A DNA stretch of 64,000 nucleotides, from NCBI GenBank assembly GCA_018269055.1, contig JAFDVI010000020.1:62001-126000 (forward strand). The letters run 5' to 3'. Positions 27,447 to 37,241 of this stretch are shown one piece after another. The position numbers and the translations under genes were made by a program. Below the pieces are notes generated by a model, which was not told the DNA's origin, made no database searches, and was given only the letters and a program-made list of their open reading frames with translations. Origin of the DNA: Acidobacteriota bacterium. GTDB lineage: Bacteria; Acidobacteriota; Blastocatellia; RBC074. Every line of letters begins with the position of its first letter. Position 1 is the stretch's first letter.

Positions 27447-27518
27447 GTAGGGCAGATTTTCCAATCTGCTTGAAAACTCGTTCGACAGAACATGGGCGGG
27501 TTGGAAAACCCGCCCTAC
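27447..27518. repeat. GTAGGGC-type palindromic repeat between GH2 and the enolase-family gene
   Basis: Arm 27447-27469 (GTAGGGCAGATTTTCC...) and arm 27496-27518 (...GGAAAACCCGCCCTAC) pair. The outer GTAGGGC/GCCCTAC is perfect and the inner halves differ. It abuts the GH2 stop at 27521 and ends 16 bases before the next ATG. Confidence 0.7.
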
Positions 27519-27520
27519 AT

Positions 27521-29434
27521 TTACTTATTTCCGGTCAGCGGAGCGTTGAGTTCGCGCAAGGTTTCGGGGTCGGCTTTGACAACTTTGCGGTCGTACGTCA
27601 TCAGGCCGTTGACTTCGCCTTCGACATCGGTGGTTTGGGTGTAAACCGCCGCTGAAAGCCCCAGCTTTTGTTTCATTGGTACCAAGGCATCCATTTTTTT
27701 GCGTAGCGCGTTTAGATACGTGGTTTTGTCCTGATAAGTTTGATAGCCCCAGTTGCGCATTTGCGGATTCCACAAATGATCGGCAATCGGCCAGCCGACT
27801 CCGCCGTATTCGCCAACAACGATGGCGCGATCAGCTTTCTGTTCCGGTTGAAGCGGGACTTCTTGGTAAGTATGAATGTCGTAAAGTTCGCCGACGTTCA
27901 TATCCAACCATCCGCTGTTGGCGTTGACCACGCGGCTTGGGTCAATGGCTTTGACCCATTGCGCCAGAGCTTTGGATTCGTATTGTCCCCATCCTTCGTT
28001 GTTGACCACCCAGACAATCACGCTCGGTGCATTGTGCAAACGCCCCATCATCCGGCGCATTTCCAGTTCGTGCTGTTCGCGGCTGGAAGATAAACGGAAC
28101 GGTTCGCCCTGATCCTGTGGTGAATTGCGCAGCGACAAATTGAATCCCGTCGGCATATCCTGCCAGACCAACATCCCCAGTTTGTCGCAATGGTAGTAAT
28201 AGCGAGCCGGTTCGACTTTGATGTGTTTGCGCAGCATGTTGAATCCGGCTTTGCGCAGCCAACTGATTTCCCACGCCATCGCGGCATCAGCGGGCGGCGT
28301 GTGCAATCCGTCCGGCCACCAGCCCTGATCCAGCGGGCCGTGCTGGAACAGCGGCTGCCCATTAAGCAAAATTGCAGGCTGGCCCGCGACCGTTCCGGGG
28401 CCAATCGAAACTTTGCGCATGCCGAAATAGCTGGTCACTACATCCAGCGGAGCGCCTTCGACTTCAGATTTGGCGTAGGCGTCGCGCTCCAGTTGGCCGA
28501 ACCGTTTCGGGCGATCTTCCGGTTTGGGATTCGGCGGCCAGGGATTTTTCACACGAATCAGTTCTGCTTTCAGGTCATATAAAAACGGATCGGCGGGAGA
28601 CCACAATCGAGCGTTCGGAATTTTCAAAACGCCTTCGCGGTTGATGCGGACGATTGTCGTCGCAACGGTTTGGCTTCCCGCGGAGGCCGTCACTCGGACG
28701 GCGTAGGTGTCATCGCCGACAGCGGCGTTGGTCAACGCGATCACACGCAATTGGCCAGCGTCCACATCCGGCGTCAACCGAAGTTCCGCCAGATTCAAGG
28801 TGGCAGGAACCGGTTCCATCCAAACCGTTTGCCAGATGCCGGAAACCGGTGTGTACCAGATGCTTTGTGGTTTCAGTTGTTGTTTGCCGCGCGGCTGTTC
28901 GCCCGTGTCGGAAGGGTCAGTGACGCCCAGCAAGATTTCATTCGCGCCGTCTTTCAAAAACGGCGTCACGTCGAAACTGAAGGAATCGAACCCGCCCGCG
29001 TGCGCTCCGACCAAACCGCCGTTGACCCACAACGCGCATTCGTAATCCACTGCGCCGAAATTCAGCAGGATGCGTTCGCCTTTCCACGCGGCGGGAACCG
29101 TCACCGCGCGCCGATACCACAGCCGCTGATCTGGCTGAAGACTTTTGCCTACGCCGGAAAGCGCGGCTTCGACGGCGAACGGAACCAGAATCTGTCCATC
29201 AAATTTCGTTGGCGCAGGCGCAGTTTTCGACGCGATGGCGTATTCCCACAATCCGTTCAGGTTTTGCCAGCGTTCGCGAACAAATTGCGGGCGCGGATAT
29301 TCGCGCCAGGCATTATCGGGCGTGATCTTTTCGCCCCACTCGGTCATCAGTGTGACCGGAGCAGGTTTCCATTGTTGCGCAGCCGTAAGGCCAACCAACA
29401 GAACTGTCAGCAAAATAGCGAGATGGTATTTCAA
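27521..29434 (-). CDS. Glycoside hydrolase family 2 (beta-galactosidase/glucuronidase type)
   Basis: The 637-residue product has a signal peptide (LAILLTVLLVGLTAAQQ). GH2 order is seen: sugar-binding jelly roll (about 40-200), Ig-like domain, then the TIM barrel with VWVVNNEGWGQY (acid/base Glu following Asn) and later VVGEYGG carrying the nucleophile Glu. Such retaining exo-glycosidases cleave terminal beta-sugars. The start is TTG 29434, preceded by AAGGAG; the upstream ATG at 29464 would add 10 residues with no ribosome site. It is 30 bases after the FAD oxidase gene and upstream of the enolase-family gene, consistent with a sugar-acid pathway. Confidence 0.92.
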   Translation of the reverse strand: MKYHLAILLTVLLVGLTAAQQWKPAPVTLMTEWGEKITPDNAWREYPRPQFVRERWQNLNGLWEYAIASKTAPAPTKFDGQILVPFAVEAALSGVGKSLQPDQRLWYRRAVTVPAAWKGERILLNFGAVDYECALWVNGGLVGAHAGGFDSFSFDVTPFLKDGANEILLGVTDPSDTGEQPRGKQQLKPQSIWYTPVSGIWQTVWMEPVPATLNLAELRLTPDVDAGQLRVIALTNAAVGDDTYAVRVTASAGSQTVATTIVRINREGVLKIPNARLWSPADPFLYDLKAELIRVKNPWPPNPKPEDRPKRFGQLERDAYAKSEVEGAPLDVVTSYFGMRKVSIGPGTVAGQPAILLNGQPLFQHGPLDQGWWPDGLHTPPADAAMAWEISWLRKAGFNMLRKHIKVEPARYYYHCDKLGMLVWQDMPTGFNLSLRNSPQDQGEPFRLSSSREQHELEMRRMMGRLHNAPSVIVWVVNNEGWGQYESKALAQWVKAIDPSRVVNANSGWLDMNVGELYDIHTYQEVPLQPEQKADRAIVVGEYGGVGWPIADHLWNPQMRNWGYQTYQDKTTYLNALRKKMDALVPMKQKLGLSAAVYTQTTDVEGEVNGLMTYDRKVVKADPETLRELNAPLTGNK

Positions 29435-29464
29435 CGGTTTCTCCTTGGATCGAAATAATGGCAA

Positions 29465-30841
29465 TCAGGCAGATAGGTTTTTGTCTATGAACTCGTTTCG
29501 GAACTTCCCCTTCGGATCGTATTGCCGCAGCAGTTGTTGAAAGTCCGCGTATCGTTCATAGCGCGCTTTCAATTGCTCCGCCGGAATCGTGAACAACTTG
29601 CCCCAATGCGGACGCGCGCCATACGCGGCAAGCTCTGCCTCCACCAGCGGCAACAGCTTCATGACCGAATCCGTGTTTTGCTTCCAGGTAAAGTGAATCG
29701 CGACGCTCGGACGTTTGTAGGCGGTGCTCATCCACAAATTGTCGGCGGCGATGGTGCGGACTTCGGAAATGAACAGGTCGTTGATCCATTTGTCGCCCAA
29801 ACTGTTGATGGCTTTCAGCGCGGCAATGGCGTTGCTCATCGGGACGAAGTATTCGGCCTGCAATTCTTTTCCGCTGCTGGGCGTGAAGTTCATTTTGAAA
29901 TGCGGCAACCGTTCATGCCACGGGCCTGGAACGCCCATTTGATCCGTGCAATTGATCGCGTCGAGTTCCCGAATCGGGTGCAGATTGCGCGTCGCCAGTT
30001 TCGCGCCGAACAATTCGGGTTTGGCTTTTTCCACCTTGCCATCCGTGACGCGGGATTTCACCCAGACTTCGCTGATGACGTTTTTCTGCCAGTCGGAAAA
30101 CAAACTGACGCTGTAACCGCTGGACATAATCGTTTCGAAGTTTTTGTCCAGTTCGGCAAAAGGCAGGTTTTCGTAAACATCCTGTTTGACCTGGAAGGTC
30201 GGCTGAATGTCCAGCGTGACTTTGGTGACGACGCCCAACCCGCCCAGATGAACGACCGCGCCCTGGAATTGATCACCGTCTTTGCCTCTGGTCAGCGAAA
30301 CAACGTCGCCTGCGGCTGTCACGAATTCCAGTCCCGACACAGCCGTCGCCAGATTGCCATTGTTCACGCCCGAACCGTGCGTTGCCGTAGCGATGGAACC
30401 TGCTACGGAAATGTGTGGCAACGAAGCCAGATTGTGCAGCGCGAAGCCTTTGCCTTGCAGATATTCGCCGAGCGTTCCGTACCGCACGCCCGCTTCGACA
30501 GTGACGGTCTTTTTGTCTGCGTCGAGCGACAATATTTTGTCCAGCTTTTTCGCCGACACCAGTTGATGCGGCGAATCGGCAATCCGATTGAAACAATGCT
30601 GTGTGCCCAGCGCGCGCAACTTGTCGGCTTTTTTGACCGCTGCCTGCACTTGTTCGACCGTTTCGGGATAGACGACATTAGCGGTGCTGTATTCCAGATT
30701 CCCAGCCCAGTTTTTCAGCTTTTCCGGCGCAGGCACATTGGTCGAAACTGGCGACGTGTTTTGCTGGCAACCGGTCAGCGGAGCCATCAAAGCGCCTGTA
30801 ATTCCGGCAGATGACAATTTCAGGAACGTTCGTTTTTTCAT
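29465..30841 (-). CDS. FAD-dependent aldonolactone oxidase-like flavoprotein, exported
   Basis: The 458-residue product has an N-terminus MKKRTFLKLSSAGITGALMAP with a lipobox-like LTGC near 22-25. A PCMH FAD-binding domain follows (about 45-215; GSIATATHGSGVNNGNLA and the preceding GTQHCFN). The D-arabinono-1,4-lactone oxidase-type C-terminal domain ends near ARPHWGK, where HWxK sits at the active site. These enzymes oxidise aldonolactones or alditols with O2, giving H2O2. The pairing with a GH2 enzyme suggests periplasmic oxidation of the released sugar, which is inference. Upstream is a 268-base gap with no gene. Confidence 0.88.
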   Translation of the reverse strand: MKKRTFLKLSSAGITGALMAPLTGCQQNTSPVSTNVPAPEKLKNWAGNLEYSTANVVYPETVEQVQAAVKKADKLRALGTQHCFNRIADSPHQLVSAKKLDKILSLDADKKTVTVEAGVRYGTLGEYLQGKGFALHNLASLPHISVAGSIATATHGSGVNNGNLATAVSGLEFVTAAGDVVSLTRGKDGDQFQGAVVHLGGLGVVTKVTLDIQPTFQVKQDVYENLPFAELDKNFETIMSSGYSVSLFSDWQKNVISEVWVKSRVTDGKVEKAKPELFGAKLATRNLHPIRELDAINCTDQMGVPGPWHERLPHFKMNFTPSSGKELQAEYFVPMSNAIAALKAINSLGDKWINDLFISEVRTIAADNLWMSTAYKRPSVAIHFTWKQNTDSVMKLLPLVEAELAAYGARPHWGKLFTIPAEQLKARYERYADFQQLLRQYDPKGKFRNEFIDKNLSA

Positions 30842-31133
30842 TTCGCCCTTTCCCGCAAGCGCGCCTCAAAACCACTTTCCAGTTTTGCCCGGTTCGCACC
30901 GCAAGTTAATGACCGTGTTTTATTTCTTTTGTAGGGTTTGGTAAGCCTGACGAGAATCAAACAGTACATCGAACCTGAAATTGACGCCAGAGCGCGGCGG
31001 CCAGGATTTTTTTTCAACGGCGCAAACAAAATCTGTCTGGCTTGCGTCTTTATGAGTCAGGCGGAGGAATTCTTTCGCTCTCTTCACAAATTGTGGCGCA
31101 TCACTAAGTTTGCAGTTGGAATCGAGATCGGGC

Positions 31134-31694
31134 GTGGAAAACAGGCCAATCATCGAACAGTTCCTGACGACCAGAACCGAGGAGGCTTTCTGCGCTCTCT
31201 TTGAATTGGTGTGCGTGCGGGTCAGGCGCTATTTTCTGCTGCGCGGGTTGGATGCGGCAACGGCGGACGAACTCACCCAAAACGTCATGTTGAAGGTCTA
31301 TCGCCAGGCCAGTGAGTTGCGGAAATCGGAACAGTTTTACGCCTGGTTGTTCACCATCACCCGCCACGAACTGGTCAGTTTTTGGCGCGGGCAACAGTCG
31401 CGAATTGAAACTGTGGAGTTTGAATCTGTGCCCGTAGAACAAGCAGCCAAACTGAAGGTTGAACCCGCGCCGCTGCCACAGCTTCGATTGATGGAATGGC
31501 TGAAAGCGCTCGACCCTGCGGACCGCGATCTGGTGGTGCTGCGGTTTGTCGAAGGGCTGAGTTACGAGGAATTGGCCGCCGTCTTTTCCCTGCCGCTGGG
31601 AACAATCAAATGGCGGATTTTCAACGCAAGGAAAAAGCTGGCGATGGTCATCAATCCTTCGCCGGAAAAAAACCTGCGACAACAAATTAGCTAG
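31134..31694 (+). CDS. RNA polymerase sigma-70 family (ECF-like) sigma factor
   Basis: About 186 residues from GTG 31134 show sigma region 2 (FELVCVRVRRYFLLRGLDAATADELTQNVMLKVYRQ, with FYAWLFTITRH) and region 4 (LDPADRDLVVLRFVEGLSYEELAAVFSLPLGTIKWRIFNARKKL). There is no region 3, so it is ECF-type. Alternative starts TTG 31110 and TTG 31116 exist; none has a strong ribosome site. It is followed by a zinc-finger gene and a membrane protein gene in one run, then the 1224-residue receptor, suggesting envelope-responsive regulation. Confidence 0.88.
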   Translation: MENRPIIEQFLTTRTEEAFCALFELVCVRVRRYFLLRGLDAATADELTQNVMLKVYRQASELRKSEQFYAWLFTITRHELVSFWRGQQSRIETVEFESVPVEQAAKLKVEPAPLPQLRLMEWLKALDPADRDLVVLRFVEGLSYEELAAVFSLPLGTIKWRIFNARKKLAMVINPSPEKNLRQQIS

Positions 31695-31713
31695 CTTTGC
31701 TGGGAGTGAGTTT

Positions 31714-32211
31714 ATGCAACACGGAATTACGGAGCAGGAGTGGAACGATTACCTGGACGGTAGTGCAAAAACCGACGCGCGCGACCGCATCGAGGCACAT
31801 TTGATCGGTTGTCTGTCGTGCTGGGAATGTTACGAGCGGCTGGCGAGCGCATCGCAACGGCTGAATGAAGCGAGCGCGGAAGCGCGAGTCCAATTGACGC
31901 TGGAAGACAGGCGATTGCATCTGATGCTGCATAACATTTTCGCTACTCTTCACGGGGAAACGGCGCAGGCTCCCAATCAAAACCAGGTTCAGGTTTGGCT
32001 CGAAGCATTGCAAACCGTGCTGACGCCGATTTGTGGGAAGCAAATCGGCGCGCGCGTATTGCACGCTGCCGCCAAACTTTCCCCCGCGCAATCGCTGGAA
32101 CGCGTCAGGCCGGATAACTGGGAAGCGTTTTTGGAACGCTTGACGGCTATTGCCGCCGCCATCTGCGGTGACACCTTCGCAACTTTGGTTCAGGAAAGAG
32201 GACAACAGTGA
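31714..32211 (+). CDS. Zinc-finger anti-sigma candidate
   Basis: The 165-residue product has near its N-terminus EAHLIGCLSCWECY (about 29-42), a His and two Cys spaced as HxxxCxxC, which is the ZAS signature of anti-sigma factors. There is no membrane segment in this protein; the membrane protein next in the run may complete the sensor. It begins 19 bases after the sigma gene, the usual sigma/anti-sigma order. The remainder is helical and unrecognised. Soluble zinc-binding anti-sigma is the best guess. Confidence 0.75.
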   Translation: MQHGITEQEWNDYLDGSAKTDARDRIEAHLIGCLSCWECYERLASASQRLNEASAEARVQLTLEDRRLHLMLHNIFATLHGETAQAPNQNQVQVWLEALQTVLTPICGKQIGARVLHAAAKLSPAQSLERVRPDNWEAFLERLTAIAAAICGDTFATLVQERGQQ

Positions 32212-33116
32212 ACCGGTTTCTGTTTGCAACACGCATTACACCCAAAATCGTCTGGACGGGCTTATTGGGTGAAGTGTTGCTGCTGACGGCGCTGTACCTG
32301 CCCGCAGCGTTGGGCGTTCATCCGCGCTTCAAACTGGCGGAAGCGATTGTCATGACGATTGCAGGATTGCTGGCGTATGCAATCGCCATGTTGCTGAGTT
32401 TGGAAATCGCCGCGGAATACCAGCGCTCACCGTGGTCGCGCGCAGCCTGGTTGCTGCTTGCGGCGAGCGCAGCCATTTCCCTGCTCAAACGAACGTCCGG
32501 CAGTCCGCTGCTGGATTTCTTTTCGACGTACAGATTCAGTCCTTTGCGCGGGTTGGTGGATAACCTGCTGGTGACCCCCGCCAATCTCTGTTTACTGGCC
32601 GGGTTGCTGGCGCTTTGGTGGGCGCTGCATCGTTTGAGTTTGGGTTTCAAAATCGAGATGCGCGACTGGGTTGCGATGAGCGGCGTGGCGGCGTTGTTCC
32701 TGACCTTGCTGATCTTTCGCAAAGATCTGTCGCAAGGCAATTCGCCTTACCTGCTCAGCCGCATCCTGCAACCATTCGGATTAGCGCTGCTGGGATTGGC
32801 TTCGGCCTTTGGAGTCGTGTTGCACCGTTATGCAGTGCAAATGGGCGATGGCCGTCTGGCGGCGGTGATGCGTTGGTTAATGCTGTATGTGTTGCTTCGC
32901 GGCGCGCTGGCGCTGGGACGAGGAGTTTTGAGTCCGACGCAGCCCCTGGTGCTGGATTCCCCCTCAAACCTGAACGAATGGACGTTGGATGTTTTATGGC
33001 AGGTCGTCCATTGGGCTGCGGCAATGGCTGCGGCCAGTCGCGCGCAACTGACCGTCACTGCCGCCGAAGAATTAAGAAAACTGCGCGCTGCAAAAGCGGC
33101 TGCAATCTCCGTCTGA
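32208..33116 (+). CDS. Polytopic membrane protein of unknown function
   Basis: The 302-residue product has about seven to eight hydrophobic segments distributed from about 17 to 280, and a short basic C-terminal tail (RAQLTVTAAEELRKLRAAKAAA). The GTG start overlaps the preceding stop by four bases (GTGA), so it is translationally coupled to the zinc-finger gene. No enzyme motif is seen. Its position suggests a partner in an envelope signalling trio. The start could be later, as no Shine-Dalgarno decides it. Confidence 0.75.
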   Translation: MNRFLFATRITPKIVWTGLLGEVLLLTALYLPAALGVHPRFKLAEAIVMTIAGLLAYAIAMLLSLEIAAEYQRSPWSRAAWLLLAASAAISLLKRTSGSPLLDFFSTYRFSPLRGLVDNLLVTPANLCLLAGLLALWWALHRLSLGFKIEMRDWVAMSGVAALFLTLLIFRKDLSQGNSPYLLSRILQPFGLALLGLASAFGVVLHRYAVQMGDGRLAAVMRWLMLYVLLRGALALGRGVLSPTQPLVLDSPSNLNEWTLDVLWQVVHWAAAMAAASRAQLTVTAAEELRKLRAAKAAAISV

Positions 33117-33557
33117 GAAGACTCTTTCGACCGAAAAACGCTTTGCTGGGATGACAAAATCTTTGATCGAATTCTCCGTCCGATTTCCGAAAGGTTTCGG
33201 GAATTGGGTATTCGTTCAAAGCTCCAAACTGACACGGGATCAATCAATTCCGGATGATTTTAGATTTATTTTGGAAAGATTTCAGTCGCGGCCTATTGCC
33301 AAAAATCGGCCGTGTGCATAACTGAGTCGGCAATCCTGACCTGACAGAAAACTGCCTGATCATTGGCAGTCACAAAATAGAAAAAAGCTTTGCTGGAATG
33401 AGAAATCCAAGTTTTGCGCCTGCTCAAAAATGGCTGGGCAGGTAATGGTTTGATTCCATTGAGTCCGATTTCGGCGGCGTGAAACTCTGCCCATTTCCAG
33501 GTAGCCGAACCTGATTCGGCGCCTGTTGCCATCCACTATTAACTAAGGAGAAAAACC
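33117..33557. promoter_or_regulatory. Intergenic region upstream of the large receptor, with a direct repeat
   Basis: 441 bases hold no gene. A 15-base direct repeat GCTTTGCTGG(G/A)ATGA occurs at 33140-33154 and 33387-33401, each preceded by an A-rich run. A small inverted repeat ACTGCC/GGCAGT lies near 33351-33370. The receptor ribosome site AAGGAG is about 12 bases before ATG 33558. These may be binding sites for the sigma factor or a regulator; unproven. Confidence 0.45.
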
Positions 33558-36500
33558 ATGTCATCAAGAGCAACTGGGTTACCAAAATTATTTGTCTTGA
33601 TGGTTTTTGCGGCGGTCGTTCTGTTCGCTGCCGGAACGGGGTATGCGCAGGAAACGCGCGGCGCGATCACAGGGGTTGTCAAAGACAGCAATAATGCAGT
33701 CGTTCCGGGCGCATCCGTCAAAATCACAAATCCCGCTACGGGCGTTACGGTTTCAGTCGTTTCCAATGACGCAGGCTTTTTTCAGGCGCCGTACCTGTTG
33801 CCAGCCACCTATCAAATTGTGGTCGAAGTCAAAGGCTTCAAAAAATACGTTCGCGAAAACGTGCAATTGACCATCGGCAGAACGCTGGAGTTGGACATCA
33901 ATCTGGAAGTTGGCGGCGCATCGGAATCCGTCACCGTCAGCGGCGGCCCGCCAGCGCTCGACACCAACTCGGCTTCGCTGGGTCAGGAAGTGGACGCCAA
34001 ACGTATTGCCGAATTGCCGCTGGTGCATGGAGATCCGTACACCCTGATCGGATTGTCCCCCGGTGCTTCGTTCGGACGCGACCCCAAACTGGATCGTCCC
34101 TTTGAACCCACACACATTGTCGGGTATACGGTGGACGGCACGCGCGCCAATCGCAGCGATTTGACGATTGACGGCGTCACCAGCACTGCCACGGCCAACG
34201 CCAACGAAGTCACCGCGTCGTATGTGCCGCCGACCGACATCATTCAGGAATTCAAGGTGCAAACCGCCACCTTTGACGCGCAATTCGGCAACACCGAAGG
34301 CGGCGTCACCAGCATCGGCATCAAATCCGGAACCAACAGTTTGCACGGCACGCTGTATTTCTGGGGCGAGCCGGGCAGTCTGGCTGCCAATGACGCTTTC
34401 GGTAAAGCGATCAAACAAGCGCGTCCGGAATCGTTCTCGAACCGGTACGGCGGCTCCATCAGCGGGCCGGTTTGGATTCCGAAACTTTACAACGGCAAAA
34501 ACCGCACCTTTTTCCTCTGGGGTTACGAAGGCATCAAAGACGCGCGTCCGCGCAACAACGGAACTCCGACCGTGCCGACGGCGGCCATGAAGCAGGGCGA
34601 TTTTTCGGCGCTGCTGAAACTCGGTTCGCAATATCAGATTTACAACCCCTTCACGCGCCGAGCCGTTTCGGGCGGACGGTTTCAAGAAGATCCGTTCCCG
34701 AACAACATCATTCCGGCGAACATGATCAATCCGGTCGCCAAGGCCTTGTTGCAATACTTCCCTGACCCGCTGCAAGCCGGGAACGCGGATGGGACCAGCA
34801 ACTACCAGCAACCGAATTTGCAGGAACGCGCGGATTATTCGACCAACACGATTCGTATTGACCACGTGATCAATGAAAAACAGCGCATTTTCGGACGCGC
34901 CAGTTGGTATGATCGCAACAGCACCTACAACAATTACTTCCACAACATCGCCACCGGCACGCTGTTCCAGTTCATCTCACGCCAGGGTGCGCTGGATGAT
35001 GTGTACACCATCAGTCCGACGACTGTGCTCAATTTGCGATACGGATACAACCGCTTCATCCGCGTGGACAGCTACAACCCGGACAATGCGGGATTTGACC
35101 TGACTTCGGTTGGCTTCCCGGCGTCATACAACAACGCGATTCCGGAAGATCGCCGCAAGTTCCCGCGACTGGACATCACCGGGTATCAAGGAACCGGTTT
35201 CAACACCGAACCGCGTCCGATTGACACTCATTCGTTTGTCGCCACGTTGAACAAAACCGTTGGCGCTCACTCGCTCAAAGGCGGCGGCGAATATCGCATC
35301 TATCGCGAAAATTCGATCATCACGGTCAACGACGTGACGGGTCGTTTCATTTTCGATTCGACCTACACGCGCGGCCCGCTGGACAATTCGACAACTGCGC
35401 CGGGCAGCCTGGGACAATCCTTTGCCGCGTTTTTATTGGGATTGCCCAGCCCATCCAGCTACGTGCGTCGCCCCGCGGATTACGCCGAACAATCCACGAC
35501 CTGGGGCTTTTTCATTCAGGACGACTGGAAAGCGACGCAACGCCTGACGCTGAATCTGGGTTTGCGGTATGAGGTTGAATCACCGCTGGTTGAACGCTAC
35601 AACCGCAGCGTGCGCGGGTTTGACCTGAATTACACGCAACCGATTCAAGCCGCTGCACAGGCGAAATATGCCAACAATCCGACACAGGAAGTTCCTGCGG
35701 CGCAGTTTTTGGTTCGCGGCGGGTTGACCTTCCCCGGAATCAACGGGCAACCCGACGGATTGTATGAAACGCCGAAACACAACTTCATGCCGCGTTTCGG
35801 TCTGGCTTACAAAGTGGATGAAAAGACAGTCCTGCGTGCAGGGTACGGCATCTTCTTTGGCTTTCTGGGCCAGCGTCGCGGTGACGTGATCCAGAGCGGA
35901 TTCACGCGTGATACCAACCTGGTGCCGACTACGGATGGCATCAACTTCATTGGCACGCTGTCCAATCCGTTCCCGAACGGCATTTTGGACCCGCTTGGAT
36001 CATCCCAGGGGCCGCAAACCTTCATCGGACAGGCGGTGACATTCTTTAACCCATCTCCGCTGTCGCCATACAACCAACGTTGGGAAATCGGCGTGCAGCG
36101 TGAATTGCCGTGGGGCTTTGTCGCCGAAGCGTCTTATGTCGGCAATCGCGGAACGCACATCGAACTTACGCGCAACCTGAACGTGACGCCACAAAAATAC
36201 CTGAGCAAGCTGGCCACGCGTGACACGACAACGATCAGCTACCTGACCGCCAACGTGCCCAATCCGTTCTTCGGCGTTCTGCCTTCGACGACGACGATTG
36301 GCGCGTCTTCCAACATTTCACGCGAACGGTTGCTGCGTCCGTTTACGGCGTTCGACACCGTCAACTCGACGACCAACGATGGTTATTCGTGGTATCACGG
36401 GCTGCAAACGCGCATCGAAAAACGCTTTTCCAAAGGCTACACCTTCCAGGCCAGCTACACGTACTCGAAGTTCATGCAGGCCACGGAACTGCTCAATCAG

Positions 36501-37232
36501 GATGATCCCAAACCAACCGAAGTCATTTCGGATTCGGATTACCCGCACCGCTTTGCGGCCAGCGGCATTTGGGAATTGCCGTTCGGCAACGGACAGCGCT
36601 TCCTGTCGAAGTCGAATGGCGTGGTTTCGCGCATTGTTGGTGGATGGCAAGCGCAAGCCGTATATCAATTCCAAAGCGGCGCGCCATTTGGTTTCGGCAA
36701 CGTGATTTACAACGGCGATTTGCGCAATATCACCTTGCCGGGCGACCAACAGGAAGTTGGGCACTGGTTCAACCCGGCGGGTTTCGTTGCTTTGCGCAAC
36801 GGCTCCACAGTGATTATGGCCAACGGCCAACCGGTTTGGGTGGATTACAACGATCCTTGCAAGACAACGTACAATGCGACTTCATGTCCGGGCACACCGC
36901 TGGCCAATCCGACGGGATTCAATCGCGATTCTTCGTTCCAGTTGGCCAACAACGCCCGCACCTTCCCGTTGCGCTTTAGCTGGTTGCGATATCCGCGCCA
37001 GAACAACTGGGATATTTCCGTGGTCAAAAACACTGTGATCAAGGAAAACTTCAAACTGCAATTCCGCGCGGAATTCATCAACGCATTCAACCGCGTGTGG
37101 TTGGCCAACCCGAACGGCACGAACGGCATTGTCACCAATCCGACTTCGGCGACGTTCGGCACGCTGTCGAACACTTCGACACAGGCGAACTATCCGCGTC
37201 GCATTCAACTTGGTCTCAAACTGATCTTTTAA
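33558..37232 (+). CDS. Oar-type TonB-dependent outer-membrane receptor
   Basis: The 1224-residue product has a signal peptide (LFVLMVFAAVVLFAAGTGYAQE), a carboxypeptidase-regulatory-like domain (about 32-110; GAITGVVKDSNNAVVPGASVKI), plug (ALDTNSASLGQEVDAKRIAELPLVHGDPYTLIGLSPG) and a beta-barrel that ends RRIQLGLKLIF, an aromatic C-terminus as in outer-membrane proteins. No TonB box is clearly seen. It lies in front of the pectate lyase/GH43 fusion, an order typical of carbohydrate-uptake loci. A perfect hairpin and an inverted repeat follow it. Confidence 0.93.
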   Translation: MSSRATGLPKLFVLMVFAAVVLFAAGTGYAQETRGAITGVVKDSNNAVVPGASVKITNPATGVTVSVVSNDAGFFQAPYLLPATYQIVVEVKGFKKYVRENVQLTIGRTLELDINLEVGGASESVTVSGGPPALDTNSASLGQEVDAKRIAELPLVHGDPYTLIGLSPGASFGRDPKLDRPFEPTHIVGYTVDGTRANRSDLTIDGVTSTATANANEVTASYVPPTDIIQEFKVQTATFDAQFGNTEGGVTSIGIKSGTNSLHGTLYFWGEPGSLAANDAFGKAIKQARPESFSNRYGGSISGPVWIPKLYNGKNRTFFLWGYEGIKDARPRNNGTPTVPTAAMKQGDFSALLKLGSQYQIYNPFTRRAVSGGRFQEDPFPNNIIPANMINPVAKALLQYFPDPLQAGNADGTSNYQQPNLQERADYSTNTIRIDHVINEKQRIFGRASWYDRNSTYNNYFHNIATGTLFQFISRQGALDDVYTISPTTVLNLRYGYNRFIRVDSYNPDNAGFDLTSVGFPASYNNAIPEDRRKFPRLDITGYQGTGFNTEPRPIDTHSFVATLNKTVGAHSLKGGGEYRIYRENSIITVNDVTGRFIFDSTYTRGPLDNSTTAPGSLGQSFAAFLLGLPSPSSYVRRPADYAEQSTTWGFFIQDDWKATQRLTLNLGLRYEVESPLVERYNRSVRGFDLNYTQPIQAAAQAKYANNPTQEVPAAQFLVRGGLTFPGINGQPDGLYETPKHNFMPRFGLAYKVDEKTVLRAGYGIFFGFLGQRRGDVIQSGFTRDTNLVPTTDGINFIGTLSNPFPNGILDPLGSSQGPQTFIGQAVTFFNPSPLSPYNQRWEIGVQRELPWGFVAEASYVGNRGTHIELTRNLNVTPQKYLSKLATRDTTTISYLTANVPNPFFGVLPSTTTIGASSNISRERLLRPFTAFDTVNSTTNDGYSWYHGLQTRIEKRFSKGYTFQASYTYSKFMQATELLNQDDPKPTEVISDSDYPHRFAASGIWELPFGNGQRFLSKSNGVVSRIVGGWQAQAVYQFQSGAPFGFGNVIYNGDLRNITLPGDQQEVGHWFNPAGFVALRNGSTVIMANGQPVWVDYNDPCKTTYNATSCPGTPLANPTGFNRDSSFQLANNARTFPLRFSWLRYPRQNNWDISVVKNTVIKENFKLQFRAEFINAFNRVWLANPNGTNGIVTNPTSATFGTLSNTSTQANYPRRIQLGLKLIF

Positions 37233-37241
37233 GAACGAAGA

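Noticed and set aside
33753-34943. A 396-codon minus-strand frame
   Set aside because: Antisense shadow of the large receptor gene, with no start site or family features.
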